Shown here: positions 20,301-32,929 of the stretch, one piece after another
How the letters are laid out: the number at the start of each line of letters is the position of its first letter
Numbering within the stretch: position 1 is the first letter of the stretch
Source of the DNA: Diphasiastrum complanatum
Taxonomy: Eukaryota; Streptophyta; Lycopodiopsida; Lycopodiales; Lycopodiaceae
Length of the DNA stretch: 64,000 nt
Direction of reading: 5' to 3'
Assembly (NCBI GenBank): GCA_029204225.1
Contig: CM055112.1
Location: 23,006,578 to 23,070,577 of the forward strand
The notes under the pieces: model-generated
Database searches by the model: none
The model's input: only the letters and a program-made list of their open reading frames with translations
What the model was told of the DNA's origin: nothing
Made by a program: the position numbers and the translations under genes

Positions 20301-21964
20301 ATGGAAAAACCAGTGTGTCATTAATATGAGGTACATATGAGTTTTGAGATTACATTAGGATCTATGATGAGAAAAAACATTATGAATTACGTAGAGTGCA
20401 TTATCTTATCATGTTTATAAATGGCTACTAATGTGAGACATGAATTTACAAATTAGTATATAACCAAAAAGTTTCCGACTCTTTTAGCCTCAAAATTTCA
20501 AGGGAGTGCCTTAAGTCATGACGTGTTTTGTTTGTAGAGGTAACACCAATACGCCTGGGCCCCCATATGGGTGAGACTCGAGAGTCATGATGGATTGTAG
20601 AGTGACAAATAGCTCAATGGTGATGTAAAGTATCACAATTCCAATAGCAAATCTATGTGGGTTACACCAGTGCACAGAATGAGATGAATAAAAGTTTATA
20701 TTTTTGTGATGGCAGCCTGGGTGTAGTTTGAAGATTTAGAATGAAAGTTTCTGTGAGTGTGTGAGACATGAGCATTGGAGGACTGGAGTAGACAAAAATT
20801 GTAGTTATCATCCAAAATTCATCAAAGGATTTTTGACTATTGTTCAAACCCATATGATGTCAATAAAAAATGATCTAATTGTTGAATGACCTGCGAAATT
20901 TAGCAAGTTTTTGATATTTTAAAAGTGACATTATGCACGGATTGAGTAGTTCATTTTGAAAACATTGATTCCATGTTGTCTCATTTGTAAATGATTATTG
21001 TATGTCAAATAAAAAACAACAGAAACAAGAACCAGAAGGATGCTATGAAAGACTACTGAAATTAGAAAAAAATTTAGCACAAAAGAAAGAGGGAGGTATA
21101 AAAAAAGCACTTATTCATTCCCATCATTACAGAAACAATCAGTTGAATTAAACCAAACAGATTCACAAACCAGTGCCTTGTGCTACTAATTATCTTTTAC
21201 ATAATCAAAATCTGAACCTGGACATATCTTAATATACAGCGTTGACAAAACTAGACACCTCAATTAAGGCTTCCAAAAGGAGCATCATCTCCAAGCTTCC
21301 CTTGGGATATTGGTTACTCTATAGACTTCATTGTTTGAAGAAAACGGTAGACAAAATTGAGAGTAACGGGTGAGAATATGGATTGTTCTTTTAATTGCAC
21401 ATTAATTCTTGGATATGGACGTTCTCTTTGTTGTTTCATGTCCTCTAATTATTATTCTTGGCTCCATTTGTAGAGTTCTAGTGCAGAAGGTTCTTGCCTT
21501 GTTCTCCAGTTATCGAGCCAGATAACGGACTCAGAAATTTTGCAATGCCTTAATCATGCAAGCCACTTTGCTGCATAGACCAAAGCTAGACCAAAGCTAA
21601 TGGACGCTGTCTTGGATCTTTGGCAGGCTTGGATCTCTTCCGCTTGGATTACTGCTTGTACTAGATGGGCTTTTGCGTAGCTGGGTTCTTTGTTGCCTTG
21701 ATTTGTATCACACAGTGCTTCACAGATCGTTTTTCTTGGACATAAACATTCCGAATGTCCATTGGTGATTACCAAATTTAAGCTGCATAATCATAGTTGT
21801 TGATACAATGCACAAGACCACTTCCTGGGGATATTCAAACAAAGTCTTATCTGCACAACTCCCACTAACCACAGCCCTCTTGAACCTTTGACATCTGAAT
21901 CATGACATGAACTAATAGTGTTCTTTGATCGATATCAGCTCATCACTACACGTTTCATCGTTAG

Positions 21965-22052
21965 GGTTGCTCTGGCTCCAGTCTTTTTTGGATTACTGCC
22001 AGCTTTTAAGGTTGCTCTGGCTCCAGTCTTCTTTGGATTACTGCCAGTTTTT
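21965..22052. repeat. Two-copy tandem repeat, 45-bp unit
   Basis: GGTTGCTCTGGCTCCAGTCT begins at 21965 and again at 22010, and both copies continue with TTGGATTACTGCCAG. The units are nearly identical. Confidence 0.7.
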
Positions 22053-22170
22053 TGAGGCCAGCATGGATCAAGCCCTTTATGAATCAGTGTGATGATGACA
22101 AGACTGCTCATGAAAGACTCTGCCAACCAGTACCCATGTTGGTAAGAGAAGTCATTGTCCTGAGACTAAA

Positions 22171-22416
22171 ATGTTGGCAATACCTGAAAAAAGCATGCTG
22201 CCACTCTATTTGCCAGCTGAAAGCTTGAGGAAGTACATTAAAGCAACTGTGATACGAAGATTGTCCATCCATAACTTACATTTTATCCATGTGTGCTGTG
22301 TAATTGAGGAAAATGTTCTTGATTCTTTTCAGCAACTTGCAGCTTCGGCTGCTCATGAGGTCTGCATCCATGATTTATTCACAATCATTCATCAATATGT
22401 CATTCAAAAGATGTAA
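22171..22416 (+). CDS. Possible short coding segment, unrecognised
   Basis: An 81-codon ORF with ATG at 22171 and stop at 22414. It has a mixed, protein-like composition with no low complexity. TTTTCAG occurs inside it before CAACTTGCAGC and could equally be a splice acceptor, so the true exon may start at about 22332. No family was recognised. It may be chance. Confidence 0.2.
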   Translation: MLAIPEKSMLPLYLPAESLRKYIKATVIRRLSIHNLHFIHVCCVIEENVLDSFQQLAASAAHEVCIHDLFTIIHQYVIQKM

Positions 22417-23324
22417 CATGTAAAGTAAGAGGATAGAGTAACATGTACTTGTAACAGTGACGAAATGTTAATCATAATGTACAAGAAGTCATCTTAAGAA
22501 AAATAATAGAGATCACATAGTATATTCCAAAGACATGGACATGAGTATAAGTTGATTGAAATTTGAGTTTCTAACCGTTTCCAAAGTGTGTTAATCTACT
22601 GGACCCTCATAGCATGTATGGACTTCTGTTATGCTTAAGCTGATTATATGAGCTTTGAGCACTTCACTTCTCTTATATGAACCGTCTAGAAAAGTTAAAA
22701 GAACTTTTCTGCAAAGCTTACCTAGTGTTTCTCAGCTTGATTATCTGAAGTATTTCTATTCAAACTACCAACCACTTTTCTAAAGGTAAAACTACTTTAT
22801 TTGAGTTAGCAAAAAGCAATATCTCATATGTAAATGGAGACTACGACATCACCCACATATAAGCTAAAAGTAGACATAATACCCTTGTCCCCTGGTACCA
22901 GCCCTTTTGGAGTCAAGTGGGAAAGAGGCGCGTGGCTAGGCAGTGGAGATGGGATCCCACGCGCGGCCCGCAGGTGTGCACAATGCGCGACAGAGTCTAT
23001 TGGACTTGATTGTTGTCGCTTTCCGCTGCAGACAAACTCTGACTACTTGCCAAAAATAGTAATGCCACTATTTAGGCCTTTATTGACAAATATGAAACTA
23101 TCTCTAAGTTGAGATTTCACTTTGGCCTCCAAAAATGCCAAATAAAATGTTGAGACTAGTTGACAACTTTTTGATTTTTTGTGGCTGTTGTCTTTAATGA
23201 TGAAGTATGAATGAGGAAATTGATCAAGCCCTAGATTGTGACCATGAGTTTTTCTTGTTCTTGCAAATACACTCACTTGTTACTTAGCCTTTTGGGTGTT
23301 GGAGGCTCTATTAAAAGCCGTGGT

Positions 23325-23968
23325 TTATGGGCTTGAACTTATCACAAGTCCACCAGAAATCCTATTTTTATGCACCAAAAACACTTTGTCTTGTCTCCCA
23401 CGACGTGCCCTTGACAAAAAAGAAGCAATAGTAACTGGTGCATCATCAGGAGACAAGGGAATACTAGATAAAGCTCGGTAGTACCAATGAGCAAGCGAGA
23501 AAGGACAAACACTTGAGCTAAAACTGACAAAACTGTTATTGCTATATTCCACAAGACACAAATGTTGATCCCGATCCCAACCCATAGGAGAAACATAATG
23601 TCGCAAATAATCCTCCAAAACACGGTTAATGACTTCTGACTAGCCATCAACAAATGAATGATATGCAATGACCATAAGTGATTGTACATCTAGAATGAGC
23701 ATCAACTCGGTCCAGAAACTAGGAGTGAACTTACTATCTTGATAAATGAGGACAAACCTAAAAAGTCCATGGCCACATTATTTCGCTGTAATGGGGGTTC
23801 ATACAAAAAGAAGTGAGCTTCTGTTGAGAACATTTCAACCACCACCATGCAATATTCATGACCATTTTGGGTGCGAGGAAGGAAAAGGTTAAAGTCCACG
23901 AAAATATTAGTGCATTCAGATAAGAGATGGGCCATTGTTGAAGAAGACCAAAAGGCTTGGCACGACAA
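23325..23968 (-). pseudogene. pol: G3 integrase fragments
   Basis: 23702-23968 encodes the start of the integrase core (LPRTQNGHEYCMVVVEMFS, then HFFLYEPPL), matching the usual Gypsy VGLPRTxxGHDSIWVVVDRxTK pattern. 23325-23618 encodes its end (EDYLRHYVSP, then WDQHL-like and LVEYSNN). A stop-filled stretch of about 80 bp between them holds the middle. The catalytic residues are not all recoverable. Confidence 0.75.
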
Positions 23969-24507
23969 TATTTATCGCGAGCACAAAAGGCACTTTGATG
24001 GATAAGAGTATGAATCTTAGATTTTATAGAAGGCCAGACAAAATGGTCTTTGAAAAGATCATAGGGCTTTGGAAAACCAAAGTCACCCCCAACGGGAGAT
24101 AAGCAGGCGTCCCGGAGAAGTTTAGGACGTATGTCAAGATTACTGGGAATGCAAAAGGACCCATATTGGAATCAACGGTGGCTGAAAAATGAATAAACCT
24201 AAGGATGGTGTGAGGAAGGAAGCGGCTAGGAAGCATAGACATATGACAATCATGACATGTAAGATAGGCAACAAGTAACTGATCAAACCAGATTGGAGTC
24301 GTAGTGACAAGATTATAGATGAGAGCAAGAAGGTGAGTGAAGGCATCAACAACAACATTAAAACGGCCGGTACATGAAAGGAGTGCAAAAACTATAGCCA
24401 ATGATATGGTCTACATTGAGCTCTTTTTGGGTACACAAATAGAGTAAAAATTGATGATTAGGAAATATAGCAAAGAGCACATGATAAAGGTAATTTTAAG
24501 GTAAAAA

Positions 24508-25110
24508 AATGATAGCTAGGAGCTCTTTGTCACATGTAAAAAAATGCTGCTCATAAGAATGAAGATGATGAGACTCTAGGTAATGAGACAACTAGTCTGG
24601 CACAAAAGGGCACCTACACCAACAAAATGGGCATCGGTCTCAACATTGAACTTTGTATCAAATTCATGAACACAAAGAATAGGAGCAAAAGTAAGCAATT
24701 GTTTCAAAGACTCAAATATGGTTTCAGAAGTAGGACTTCAAACACAAGGTGTACCTTTTTTGATTCAATCATAGAGACATAACTAGTTTGGAGTGAAAGG
24801 GCACCTAGACCAACAGAATGGGCATCGGTCTCAACAATGAACTTCGTAAGGGCAAGAATGATAGCTAGGAGCTCTTTGTCATGTGGGGAATAGTGCTGCT
24901 CATAAGAACGAAGAAGACAAGAGTCACGAGACTCATAGGAAATGACATAACTAGTTTGGCATAAAAGGCCACCTAAACCAATAGAATGGGCATTGGTCTC
25001 AACAATTAACTTCTTATCAAAACTAGGAAGACAAAGAACGTGAGCAAAAGTAAGCACTTGACTCAAAGAATCAAAAGTGGTTTGACATGTAGGACTCCAA
25101 ACATAAGGTG
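24508..25110 (-). repeat. Tandem duplication inside G3 RNase H, ~350-bp unit
   Basis: 24508-24750 and 24857-25107 are diverged copies of the same RNase H segment, each with GATAGCTAGGAGCTCTTTGT, then ACTAGT(T/C)TGGC, GGGCA(T)CGGTCTCAACA and GTAAGCA. A shorter third copy of the middle lies at 24784-24870. The encoded peptide (VETDAHSVGLGALLxQTSYV and the YSPHDKELLAIILAL motif) is therefore repeated. Confidence 0.8.
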
Positions 25111-25472
25111 TATTTATTTTGAGTAAGTTGTGGAGAGGGGCTGAAATAGTTGCAAAATGAGGAATGGGCTTGCAAAGATGGAGAGCTAGAACAAGAAACA
25201 TATGAACTTGGTAAGAGTGGGCCAAGAAAGAATAACTTTAAGCTTACCAGGGTAAGATGAACATGGCCATCGGATATGAGAAATTCTAGAAACTTAATCT
25301 CAAGAACAATGAAAGAGCATTTGGACCGTTTGGCATAGAGTAGGTGATCAACAAGGAGACAAAAAGTGCTCAAATGAGAAACATGCTCAGATATAGAAAC
25401 GTTGTCATTAGAACAAAGATCAATTTTGGAGAAAATTTTGGCATTACCAAATTGGTCATAAACATTATCCAT
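24704..25472 (-). pseudogene. pol: G3 RT thumb and RNase H
   Basis: Two overlapping minus frames carry RT palm/thumb remnants (FGNAKIFSKIDL, a form of the usual FSKIDLRSGYHQ, then LEFLISDGHV) and the RNase H start (LLKINTPYVWSPTCQTTFDSL, VETNAHSIGLGGLL, HYSPHDKELLAIILAL). The YxDD region between them is degraded. Multiple frameshifts exclude function. Confidence 0.78.
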
Positions 25473-25538
25473 ATGAGGAATAAGGTACTGATTATGAATA
25501 GTAAGCTTATTTAGAGCATGATAATCAATACAAAGACA

Positions 25539-25883
25539 TTAGGAACCATCTTCTCTATCAACAAGTAAAACGGGTCCACCAAAGGGGCTATGATTGAAAA
25601 CAATCAAAACTTGATGTAAAAGTTCATGAATTTGATGTTGGACTTCATCACGCTCATATGTAAACATTCGATAGGGAGCATGAGGAGGGAAATAACCAGG
25701 GAAAAGGTCAATATGGTGGTTGACATCACACAAAAGTGGCAATGTGGAAGGCTCATCAAAAGCATGATTCTGCACCAAGAATGATATCATGGCACTCAAG
25801 AGGAATAATGTGAGAGTTAGCTGCCCAAAGAAATCCCCAATCCGATACTCCATGCAATGCAAAATTTGACTACTCATTTGCAA
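25539..25883 (-). pseudogene. pol: G3 protease end and RT N-terminus
   Basis: A 114-codon minus frame includes LFPGYFPPHAPYRM and VLIVFNHSPFGGPVLLVDRE, which correspond to the conserved Gypsy RT start (LPPHRPYRMSP..., STSPYGAPVLFVKKKDG). A degraded protease C-terminal motif (the usual DIILGAEWL) lies at the right. The match to the RT family is by motif recognition. Confidence 0.75.
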
Positions 25884-26170
25884 CCTAACATAAAGGCCAA
25901 CTAGCTACAACAAGAGTAGCTCGTATACGTGACAAAAGAGAAATAACGAGTACTGTTGGTATCCACTAAAGTGATGAAACTCATAGCCAGTAATGACTAT
26001 GTGAAGCCGAATAGAATGTGGACCAGGCTTATCATCTCATCTGGCATAAGCAAGCTGAGCATGACACCCAGTAGGAGCAAGATCAACAAGGCTAGGATTG
26101 GCTGGAGTAGAATCAATAGAAATTTTTTTCAGGTGGATCATCAAAGATCTGGATATGAAGTAACATAATA

Positions 26171-29100
26171 TCTAAGAGCACCACAAAGGCCAACAATGTA
26201 ACTAGAGACTCTTTAGGAGAAGAAGGTGTGGTGGGTGTGCACTGTGAGTTTCGGCAAGAGGTGTGTGTGTGTGTGAAATTGTGAATTTAGTTCTCGTTAG
26301 TAGAATTGTCAAGAGTGTTAGACTTTAGAGTTAGTTAATAGAGGTGAGAGGAGTGTTAGAAGTTAGGAGAGTTAGGAGTTAGGCATTAGGAGTTAGGAGT
26401 TGAGAGTCATGGTAAGAAATAAAGATCTTGTATGGGATCATGTCCCAATTGCTTCGGGATACGGTAGCTTGAGCACAAAATAATGGACGTGCAATTATTG
26501 ACGTGTGACCTGCACAGGTGGTCCACTGCGTATTCAAGCACACCTCCTTTGTTTGCGTGGCTATGAGGTCGGACCATGCCCACAGGCACCTCCAGGGCAA
26601 TCGAGCATGATTGCGAGATCAGGAGCTATTCAGAGAGAGGAAATCATTCCTCTGACAGTCACTGCAAGTGACCATTATACACTTGCAACCTGATTCTTTA
26701 AGCTTTTGCTTTTGAAATCTGAGTTTTGCAATGTGCATGATGAATTTGATTGTCGCTTGTAGATTATAGTGTTTAAATGTTTTCGATTTCTTTTGTTGCA
26801 ATAGGATCAATTGCTATCATGCATCCACCTCTAGTCAAGATGAGACAGAGGCGACACATCTACCCCACATGTAGATGTAGCTGGCCCCTCTACGGCAAAG
26901 GTGTTATTGGTAGGGAATAGTATGTGCAATCATTTCGGGGTGACAACAAGCGCTTGAAGTACTTGAACTTGAACTTGCATGCTCAGTGTTGAAACTTATC
27001 ATTTGAATTTTGGTACTTGAAGTCTTGAAAGTTGATAGTTGACTAGTTTGAACTTTGATGATGAACCATTTGTAATTTATGAGTTTGTGTGACATGTGAC
27101 ATGAGTGAATGAGTAGTCATGGATATGTGAATTGTTTAAACTTTAGGTAAACATTGACGAGACTAACATTGCCACGGTTTTTGATTTACCACCTAGATCT
27201 GAGGAGGAGGATATACATATGCCATCTTGCATCGCGAGTCTGTTGCACGATCAGGTAGGCTTGAGCCTTGCTTGGTTGTTGAAATTTGATTACTTTAGTC
27301 TTGTATTTCAATCAGATTTCAAGATTGTACTATCTAGGTCACCTCCTGGGTCTTGAGTCTTCAATTTTGGGCGATGGGTACTTACTAATACCTGCATATT
27401 TTTATGTGCAAGACTTGTGACTCGAGCTGCATCACGACGGACTCAAGCTGCCACTGCTCAGCATCATTCATAAAGCAGCTTCAATAGCTCTATCGAGGAG
27501 AGCGTGAGGAGAGCGAGGGGTCTTCTTTTGATGAGGCCTCAGAGGCTGGGGATGATAACGAGGAGGAGGAGGAGGAGCACATGCTGGAGGCTAGGAGGAC
27601 CAGGAGGAGGACTCAACTATAGTTCATAGTCTAGAATCTAGGTCAAGACTCGATATTTTGTGGTTCACCTAGATTCTACTAGTACATGACTATGACAGTT
27701 GACTCATGAGTCATGACTCTGGATCCAACATTTGTAGCTCATTTTGATATCAAATGTGACATGTGCATAGTTTGACACCAACTATTCGCTTTTCACTATA
27801 TACTTCATAGCTTCATAATTCATTGTTCACTTTTATACATATGCCTCCAAACTTGTTCATGTCTCCATTTTGGAAGTCTTCATTACCAAGAGGCACATCA
27901 TTCCTTCTATATGGCATCCTTTCGGACTTAGCTTCCAAGCCAGTTACAAACACTCTAATATGCAATTTCTAGTTCACACATTAGGATTAGGAAGACGAAA
28001 AATCCTATCATGTCCCAATGCATCTGTTACACATTTCATAACTCCACGGTTGCTTCTTCTACTCTATACAATACCACAAGGTCTTCTTCCATGCACTCAG
28101 TGGCTATCAATCTAGCTAGTTGTTTCATTTGGAATGCTTTGCTAACTCCTTCAAAAATTCCCTTTTGGTTGTGATTGACCATGCTGAGGTCATTGGTCTC
28201 CTTAGGTGGCACTATTGGCTAATATAGTCGATAGAATATCTATTTGTATACAGCGAGCAACTGTGTTATGCCATTATTTAGCCATGTTGGTTATATTGCT
28301 TCATTCATGTGGCATTCTTTGTTCATACACATAGCACCAATCTGGTAATTTTTTACTATTCAAACTTTGTGTCATCGATTGTAATTCTTTTTGGGATCTT
28401 TTTCTGTGTCAATATCCTATCCTTTCTTAGATTCACACACTTGCTTTTGTCTACGTAGTATTATAAATCCTTCTACTAGTCTATTGGGGTTTCTTATATT
28501 ATTAAGGGTTCTACCTCTCCTGGTGTCTATTTGCCTTAGCCCACTTCATTGGCTTCTTTGGTAGTTTTGGTGTTAGCCATGAAGCCTTCCCTGTGGATGC
28601 CAAGTGTATTCTTGGTTCCTCCATACAACTTGACAAAGTGTTTATGTCAACATTAGTAACTATCACATAAGTCCAGGCACGTGCTTCATTTTCATATCGC
28701 AGTTTATTTGTTTGGCATCTATGCTTTTGCAGGCACTTATTCACCATATGCATTATAGTGATATTTTTACGACACCGACATTGTGCGACAACAATTTCAG
28801 CGTATGCATTTTCTTCAGATTTCAACTTGGCAACTGTTTTCCATAAAATCCCACTTATAGTTTGTTCCAGGTTAAGGACACTGTTTTGGTCAATAGAGCA
28901 GAGTCAGGAATATGTAATCATGCACCTTATTCATATTCTAGTCTACTTGGATCCTCATTTATTCAGATAGACCCACATAGTACAAGTTAACTAAATTAGT
29001 TCAATTATTATATCGATAGTCATTTGTTAGGTAGCTCGCAGGCATTTGGACACTTAAGTAAGATCAAGCAAAATCTAGTAGGGTGCTAACCATAAGTGGC

Positions 29101-30930
29101 TCTTGAAGAATATAAATAAGATAATTCTCGTCATTTGATCGATGAGTTCCTTAAGTTCTTTGTAGGAAATCCCTTTGAGAAAAGGGTCTATGATTTGTGC
29201 TCAGCTTGCAGTTATTGTACAGCAAGCTGAGTTTGAGATTGTTATAAGATCGTTTGCTTGTCCACTATCTCTTATAAGACACTCTATGTAATGTATTGTT
29301 CATGAATGGGACTTGATTAAGGCATTTTTAGCAAAAGATGTCCTAATAGTGTCAATAATAAAGGCTGGCTCCAAAATACCCAAACTTTGCACTATAAGGT
29401 CCAAATAAAATTCAGTAACATTTGAACCATGGTCCATAAAGTTGTCCCTATCCATACCATGACTGTATGACTGAGGAACCTTTTAACGTACAGGTAAGAG
29501 GCTCCATCATCATAGAGACAGTGCTTTCTTATTTGCAGCATGCTTCAAATTAGTGAAACTTGTGCTTGTGAACCTGTCTAGTGAGTATGTTGATCATGTT
29601 TACATCACACATTCACAAGATGCCACATAAGAACTAGAACTCGCTGAATGTAGTGATAACTTACATCAAAACCTTGATTTTGTTCACTGGCAGCCTCATT
29701 GTTTGAACCCTCAATAAACTCGTTGGCCATGGACCTGAAGACAAGTACGTGCAAACATGAATATGCAAAAACAGCAACATTAGATGTTTTGTGTGCAACA
29801 ATAAGGACAAATATGGCATTCAACAATGCCCAAATTACAAGCATAGCAGTCAAAGAAATTTCTTGGTTTGAAATATCATTGAAGGTTTCATAATTTGGAA
29901 CAATTTTGGGGTTGTTCTCACTGTGTTGGCAATGACATCATGCATGTTCAATCAAACTGCAAAAAGTAACAGTACCCAAAGATGTCTATCCTTAAATAGG
30001 ATCAACTAAAGATGCCTAGAGTACATCTAGTTAAAGCAGCCCTACATGGCACTCTAAACTTGGACTATGATGCAAGCCTCATAAAAGAACTTTTTGAGCT
30101 CATAATACACACTGCAATCGGTTTAATGTTTATGCTCAACGATTTTTTGAGAAGTTAAAAAATGCAAACGATGTGGAATGATATGGAGATCTAGGCTCCT
30201 TTTTGCACTACATTGTGTTGGGAGTAGGAGACGATGATATTTCAAAAGGCTGGCCAGTCATTGGTACTATAGGATACATTTTCAAGGAGACCCAAGGACT
30301 AGCATATACAAATTTATCAACCAATTTAATGCTCCAAGATTACAAGTGGAGACACTACAGCCATGGGGTCATTGCAGCTTCATTTACTTGCTTCTTAACA
30401 CTTCTTAACACAGACGGAAATTCAATAGTACTATGTCTCTGCTTCTCTACTCGCGGAAAATTCTCATGTATCTACTGTAGCAGATCATATAGAACGATAG
30501 AACTTCAGGAATTGCTACCACCCATAGAAGCCAGTCTGTAGGTTAATATTTTCTGTCTTCGTTGAAATTTTTTGAGCAAGTTTCAAGTCAAACTGGAGGA
30601 AAATTCTTACATCAACCATCCAAGAATCAAGATGTAGAATACCGTCACATGCAACGTCTGATAATACAAAGTATCCGGTTGGGCTATTCTTAAATATAAA
30701 AATTTGTTTTGGATGATTGGCAATTTATGGGCTGGATGTACAAAAACTATTAGTTTGGGATGTTTTTTGCAAATTCAACCAATTGCCATTTGCAGTATGC
30801 TTGAATGTAAGGAAAATTATATGGTGACAACAAGCAATACTACAGTTTAATGCAAAAGTATTTCTCACTTTTATCAAATATACAACTGCTAGGTGGGCTA
30901 GATCCTGAATATTCAAGTTACAATAGGGGC
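26171..30930. other. Spacer between G3 and the receptor kinase
   Basis: It is AT-rich with many short ORFs. 26320-26410 is rich in repeated GTTAGGAG units. A possible acidic coding tail lies at 27496-27624. 28511-28825 holds a 104-codon minus ORF of unremarkable composition that I do not recognise. The 3' untranslated region and terminator of the receptor kinase should lie just left of 30931. Confidence 0.45.
27496..27624 (+). pseudogene. Acidic C-terminal tail of a possible decayed protein
   Basis: An open frame ends at TAG 27622-27624. It encodes a Ser/Glu/Asp-rich stretch with six consecutive Glu codons, then Arg-rich residues (ARRTRRRTQL). Acidic Ser/Glu tails followed by basic residues are common at the ends of plant transposase-like proteins. 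Upstream of 27475 the frame is closed, so only the tail can be seen. Confidence 0.25.
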
Positions 30931-31337
30931 TCAAAGGACTGCTTGGAAGAACAGATATGGAAAAATAACACAGGTACCCAGACCAGAACAACATACGCAC
31001 TTGGAGTGATCCATCTCAATGCCGACTGAGATAACAACATCAAGCATTGACAGTATATCTTGCATTGTTGGCCTCTCCTCTGGTACATCATTTGTGCAGT
31101 GTACTGTCATTTCTGCACATAAAAGAATTTGGGGATTGCAGCCACTTGATTCAAGTATCTGAGAATCAATAATTTGCATGATATGATCAGGGAAATACAT
31201 TCGCATCCATCCCACCATTCCAGTATATTCCAAAAGAGACTCATTGTTTGGCCTGGTCTTTGTCAAAATCTCTAGAACCAAGATGCCAAACGAGTAGACA
31301 TCTCCCATTGTAGTTATTGTTGATGAGATAGTATACT
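30931..31337 (-). CDS. LRR receptor-like kinase, exon 2 (kinase C-lobe)
   Basis: It encodes the rest of the kinase begun in exon 1: after the joining Glu codon (G from exon 1 plus AG), YTISSTITTMGDVYSFGI, with the subdomain IX DVYSFG motif, then LEILTKTRP and the subdomain XI Arg in EERPTMQDIL. The acceptor is TAAGCAG at 31338-31344, and the exon starts at 31337 in the phase required by exon 1. The frame runs to a stop at 30931-30933, giving 1014 residues in total. A GTATGT at 30991-30996 (minus) could be another donor, in which case the last 20 or so residues are intronic and a further short exon lies to the left. Neighbouring sequence shows no obvious one. Confidence 0.82.
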
Positions 31338-31815
31338 CTGCTTATCTTTGATACAATGAAACAATGTAAAATGAGTACTTTTGAGAGAGGCGCAATTTAT
31401 TCATTTCATATAATGGTACAAATGCCATCTCAAACATGTACTAGGAGTTAATAACAAACACGTGTTTCAATCGACATGAAAATCAAATGAAATTTATGGG
31501 TGCATTTAAATCAAGTAGAATGTGGGGTATGCAAAGCAACATCAGGTGAGAAAGACATAATGGCACCTCTGATCATTCCAACTGAAATTGAGCAGCCTAC
31601 ATATGTACCACTCAAGAAAAATGCATGAAGTAAATGGAGTACAAGGTTTTGCATTCAGCAAAACAAGTTCTGTTTAATCTATTCTCACTCAAATGAAACC
31701 AAATTTGGAGGTACAATCACTAGATTAACACTAGTAGTAAGGGCAAACCCAATAGTACTCAAATCTAGGATCTAAGCTTGAGAAAATCAAATCTAAAGCT
31801 CACGTTTGATTAGGC

Positions 31816-32250
31816 TCTGATACCATGACAAAACATTTTACATCCAATTCAATCCCAATCAATCCTAAAAGTGATGGAGAATGCACAAATCAAAGATCTA
31901 GATCCAAACTATGAGCTAGAATCAAGACTAGTTACCAAAACTAGCTAATTTGGCATTTAACTCCACAATAGGCACATAGATTTAATCAAACACAGTAAAG
32001 TAAAGTACCAAAAGATTCTCAGACCTGTAAACAGCTTCAGTACCTTCCAAATCAATTAATGCATAAAATCACTCACATCCAATAGCTAGAACTCGCCACC
32101 AAAAGACAATGTTGATAGAAGTGGAAAAACTCGATTTTTCTTCATATTTGGATGGAGATCCCATCATACATTTATACATTTCAAGCTTAGATCTGAACGT
32201 TTTAGGGCATATCTGTACTTAGATGAAAAGTTTCAATGACTATGTGAATG
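31816..32250 (-). mobile_element. Possible solo LTR or LTR junction in the intron
   Basis: The minus strand reads TGTCA then TGGTATCAGAGCC at about 31815-31827, a perfect initiator-tRNA primer site after a CA end. The sequence to the right (31828 to about 32250) would be the LTR, and it has a minus-strand GTATAAATG TATA candidate at about 32171-32179. No element body or second LTR is visible, so the call is tentative. It parallels the junction at 695-706. Confidence 0.4.
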
Positions 32251-32757
32251 GCTTTGGGTCCAAGAGAAAGTTGATGGAAAAAAATCGAGTTTTGAGTGCA
32301 GCTTATTGCACATATAAAATAAACAACTTAGTGCACTAATCGAACTAATCAACTTGTGTAAGTTTTGATATTCTGTGAATGTGTAAGTTAAATGTGCTTC
32401 CTCTAGAGCAGCCTTGATAAACATGAAATGTCGACTTTTGCTGGCTTAGAACTTGAAATTGTTAATTGTACTACTTCAAAGAGAAGTACTTTTTGAGGAA
32501 ACAGCAGAGGTGTTGGTTTCTGTGCTAAGCTTAGCTACTCATACACTATCGAAGGAAGAAAATAAATTCAATGATTGGGTCATTGAGGCCTCCACATTTT
32601 TTTCAAGTAGGAAAAAAAATGGACCCCATAAATACCTTCAAATGATAATTTGGGGGTTAACGAGATGCATACTTTACTGGCTCAAAACTACTCTTATTGA
32701 TCCTCTGGTCATCTTATTAAAGGTCTAGAGAATGTTGTAAATTGGTTTTTCTTGTTT

Positions 32758-32917
32758 TGAGGTATTCTATATCTCGGAACCAATTGTTATTAAAGGAAAA
32801 TAATGCTAGATGGCTAGACTGTGAAAAGGCCATTTTTTTTTGGAAAAACCAAACAGTCTAGCCATCTAGCATCATTTTCCTTTAATAACAATTGGTTCCG
32901 AGATATAGAATACCTCA
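32758..32917. repeat. Long near-perfect inverted repeat (65-bp arms, 30-bp loop)
   Basis: The left arm 32758-32822 and right arm 32853-32917 are reverse complements with one mismatch in 65 bp. Pairing continues imperfectly into the flanks (about 32744 on the left). The loop is 32823-32852 and is A/T-rich. Transcribed, this would fold into a long hairpin. It could be a foldback MITE, an inverted duplication, or a young hairpin/miRNA-like locus. It lies in the kinase intron, just left of the chromovirus remnant. Confidence 0.9.
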
Positions 32918-32929
32918 AAGAAAACTAGA

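Larger units (their letters stand above)
19526..23214. other. AT-rich spacer with minor fragments
   Basis: There is no long ORF. Separately listed are a decayed transposon-protein-like segment (20090-20300), a 45-bp tandem repeat (21965-22052) and a possible short coding segment (22171-22416). A small GC-rich patch at about 22910-23000 with MluI/BssHII-like GCGCG motifs stands out but has no coding signal. Confidence 0.45.
23215..26170 (-). mobile_element. Decayed Gypsy element, chromovirus-like (G3)
   Basis: On the minus strand, pol fragments occur in the order protease end (25790-26000), RT (25070-25880), RNase H (24500-25110, duplicated), linker, and integrase (23325-23970). All frames are broken by stops and indels. 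LTRs were not identified. The far 3' part (23215-23410) recurs at 55945-56200. The sequence is closer in style to G4 at 32.9-35.6 kb than to G1/G2, for example the shared VEYS-x-N motif of the integrase C-terminal part. Confidence 0.75.
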
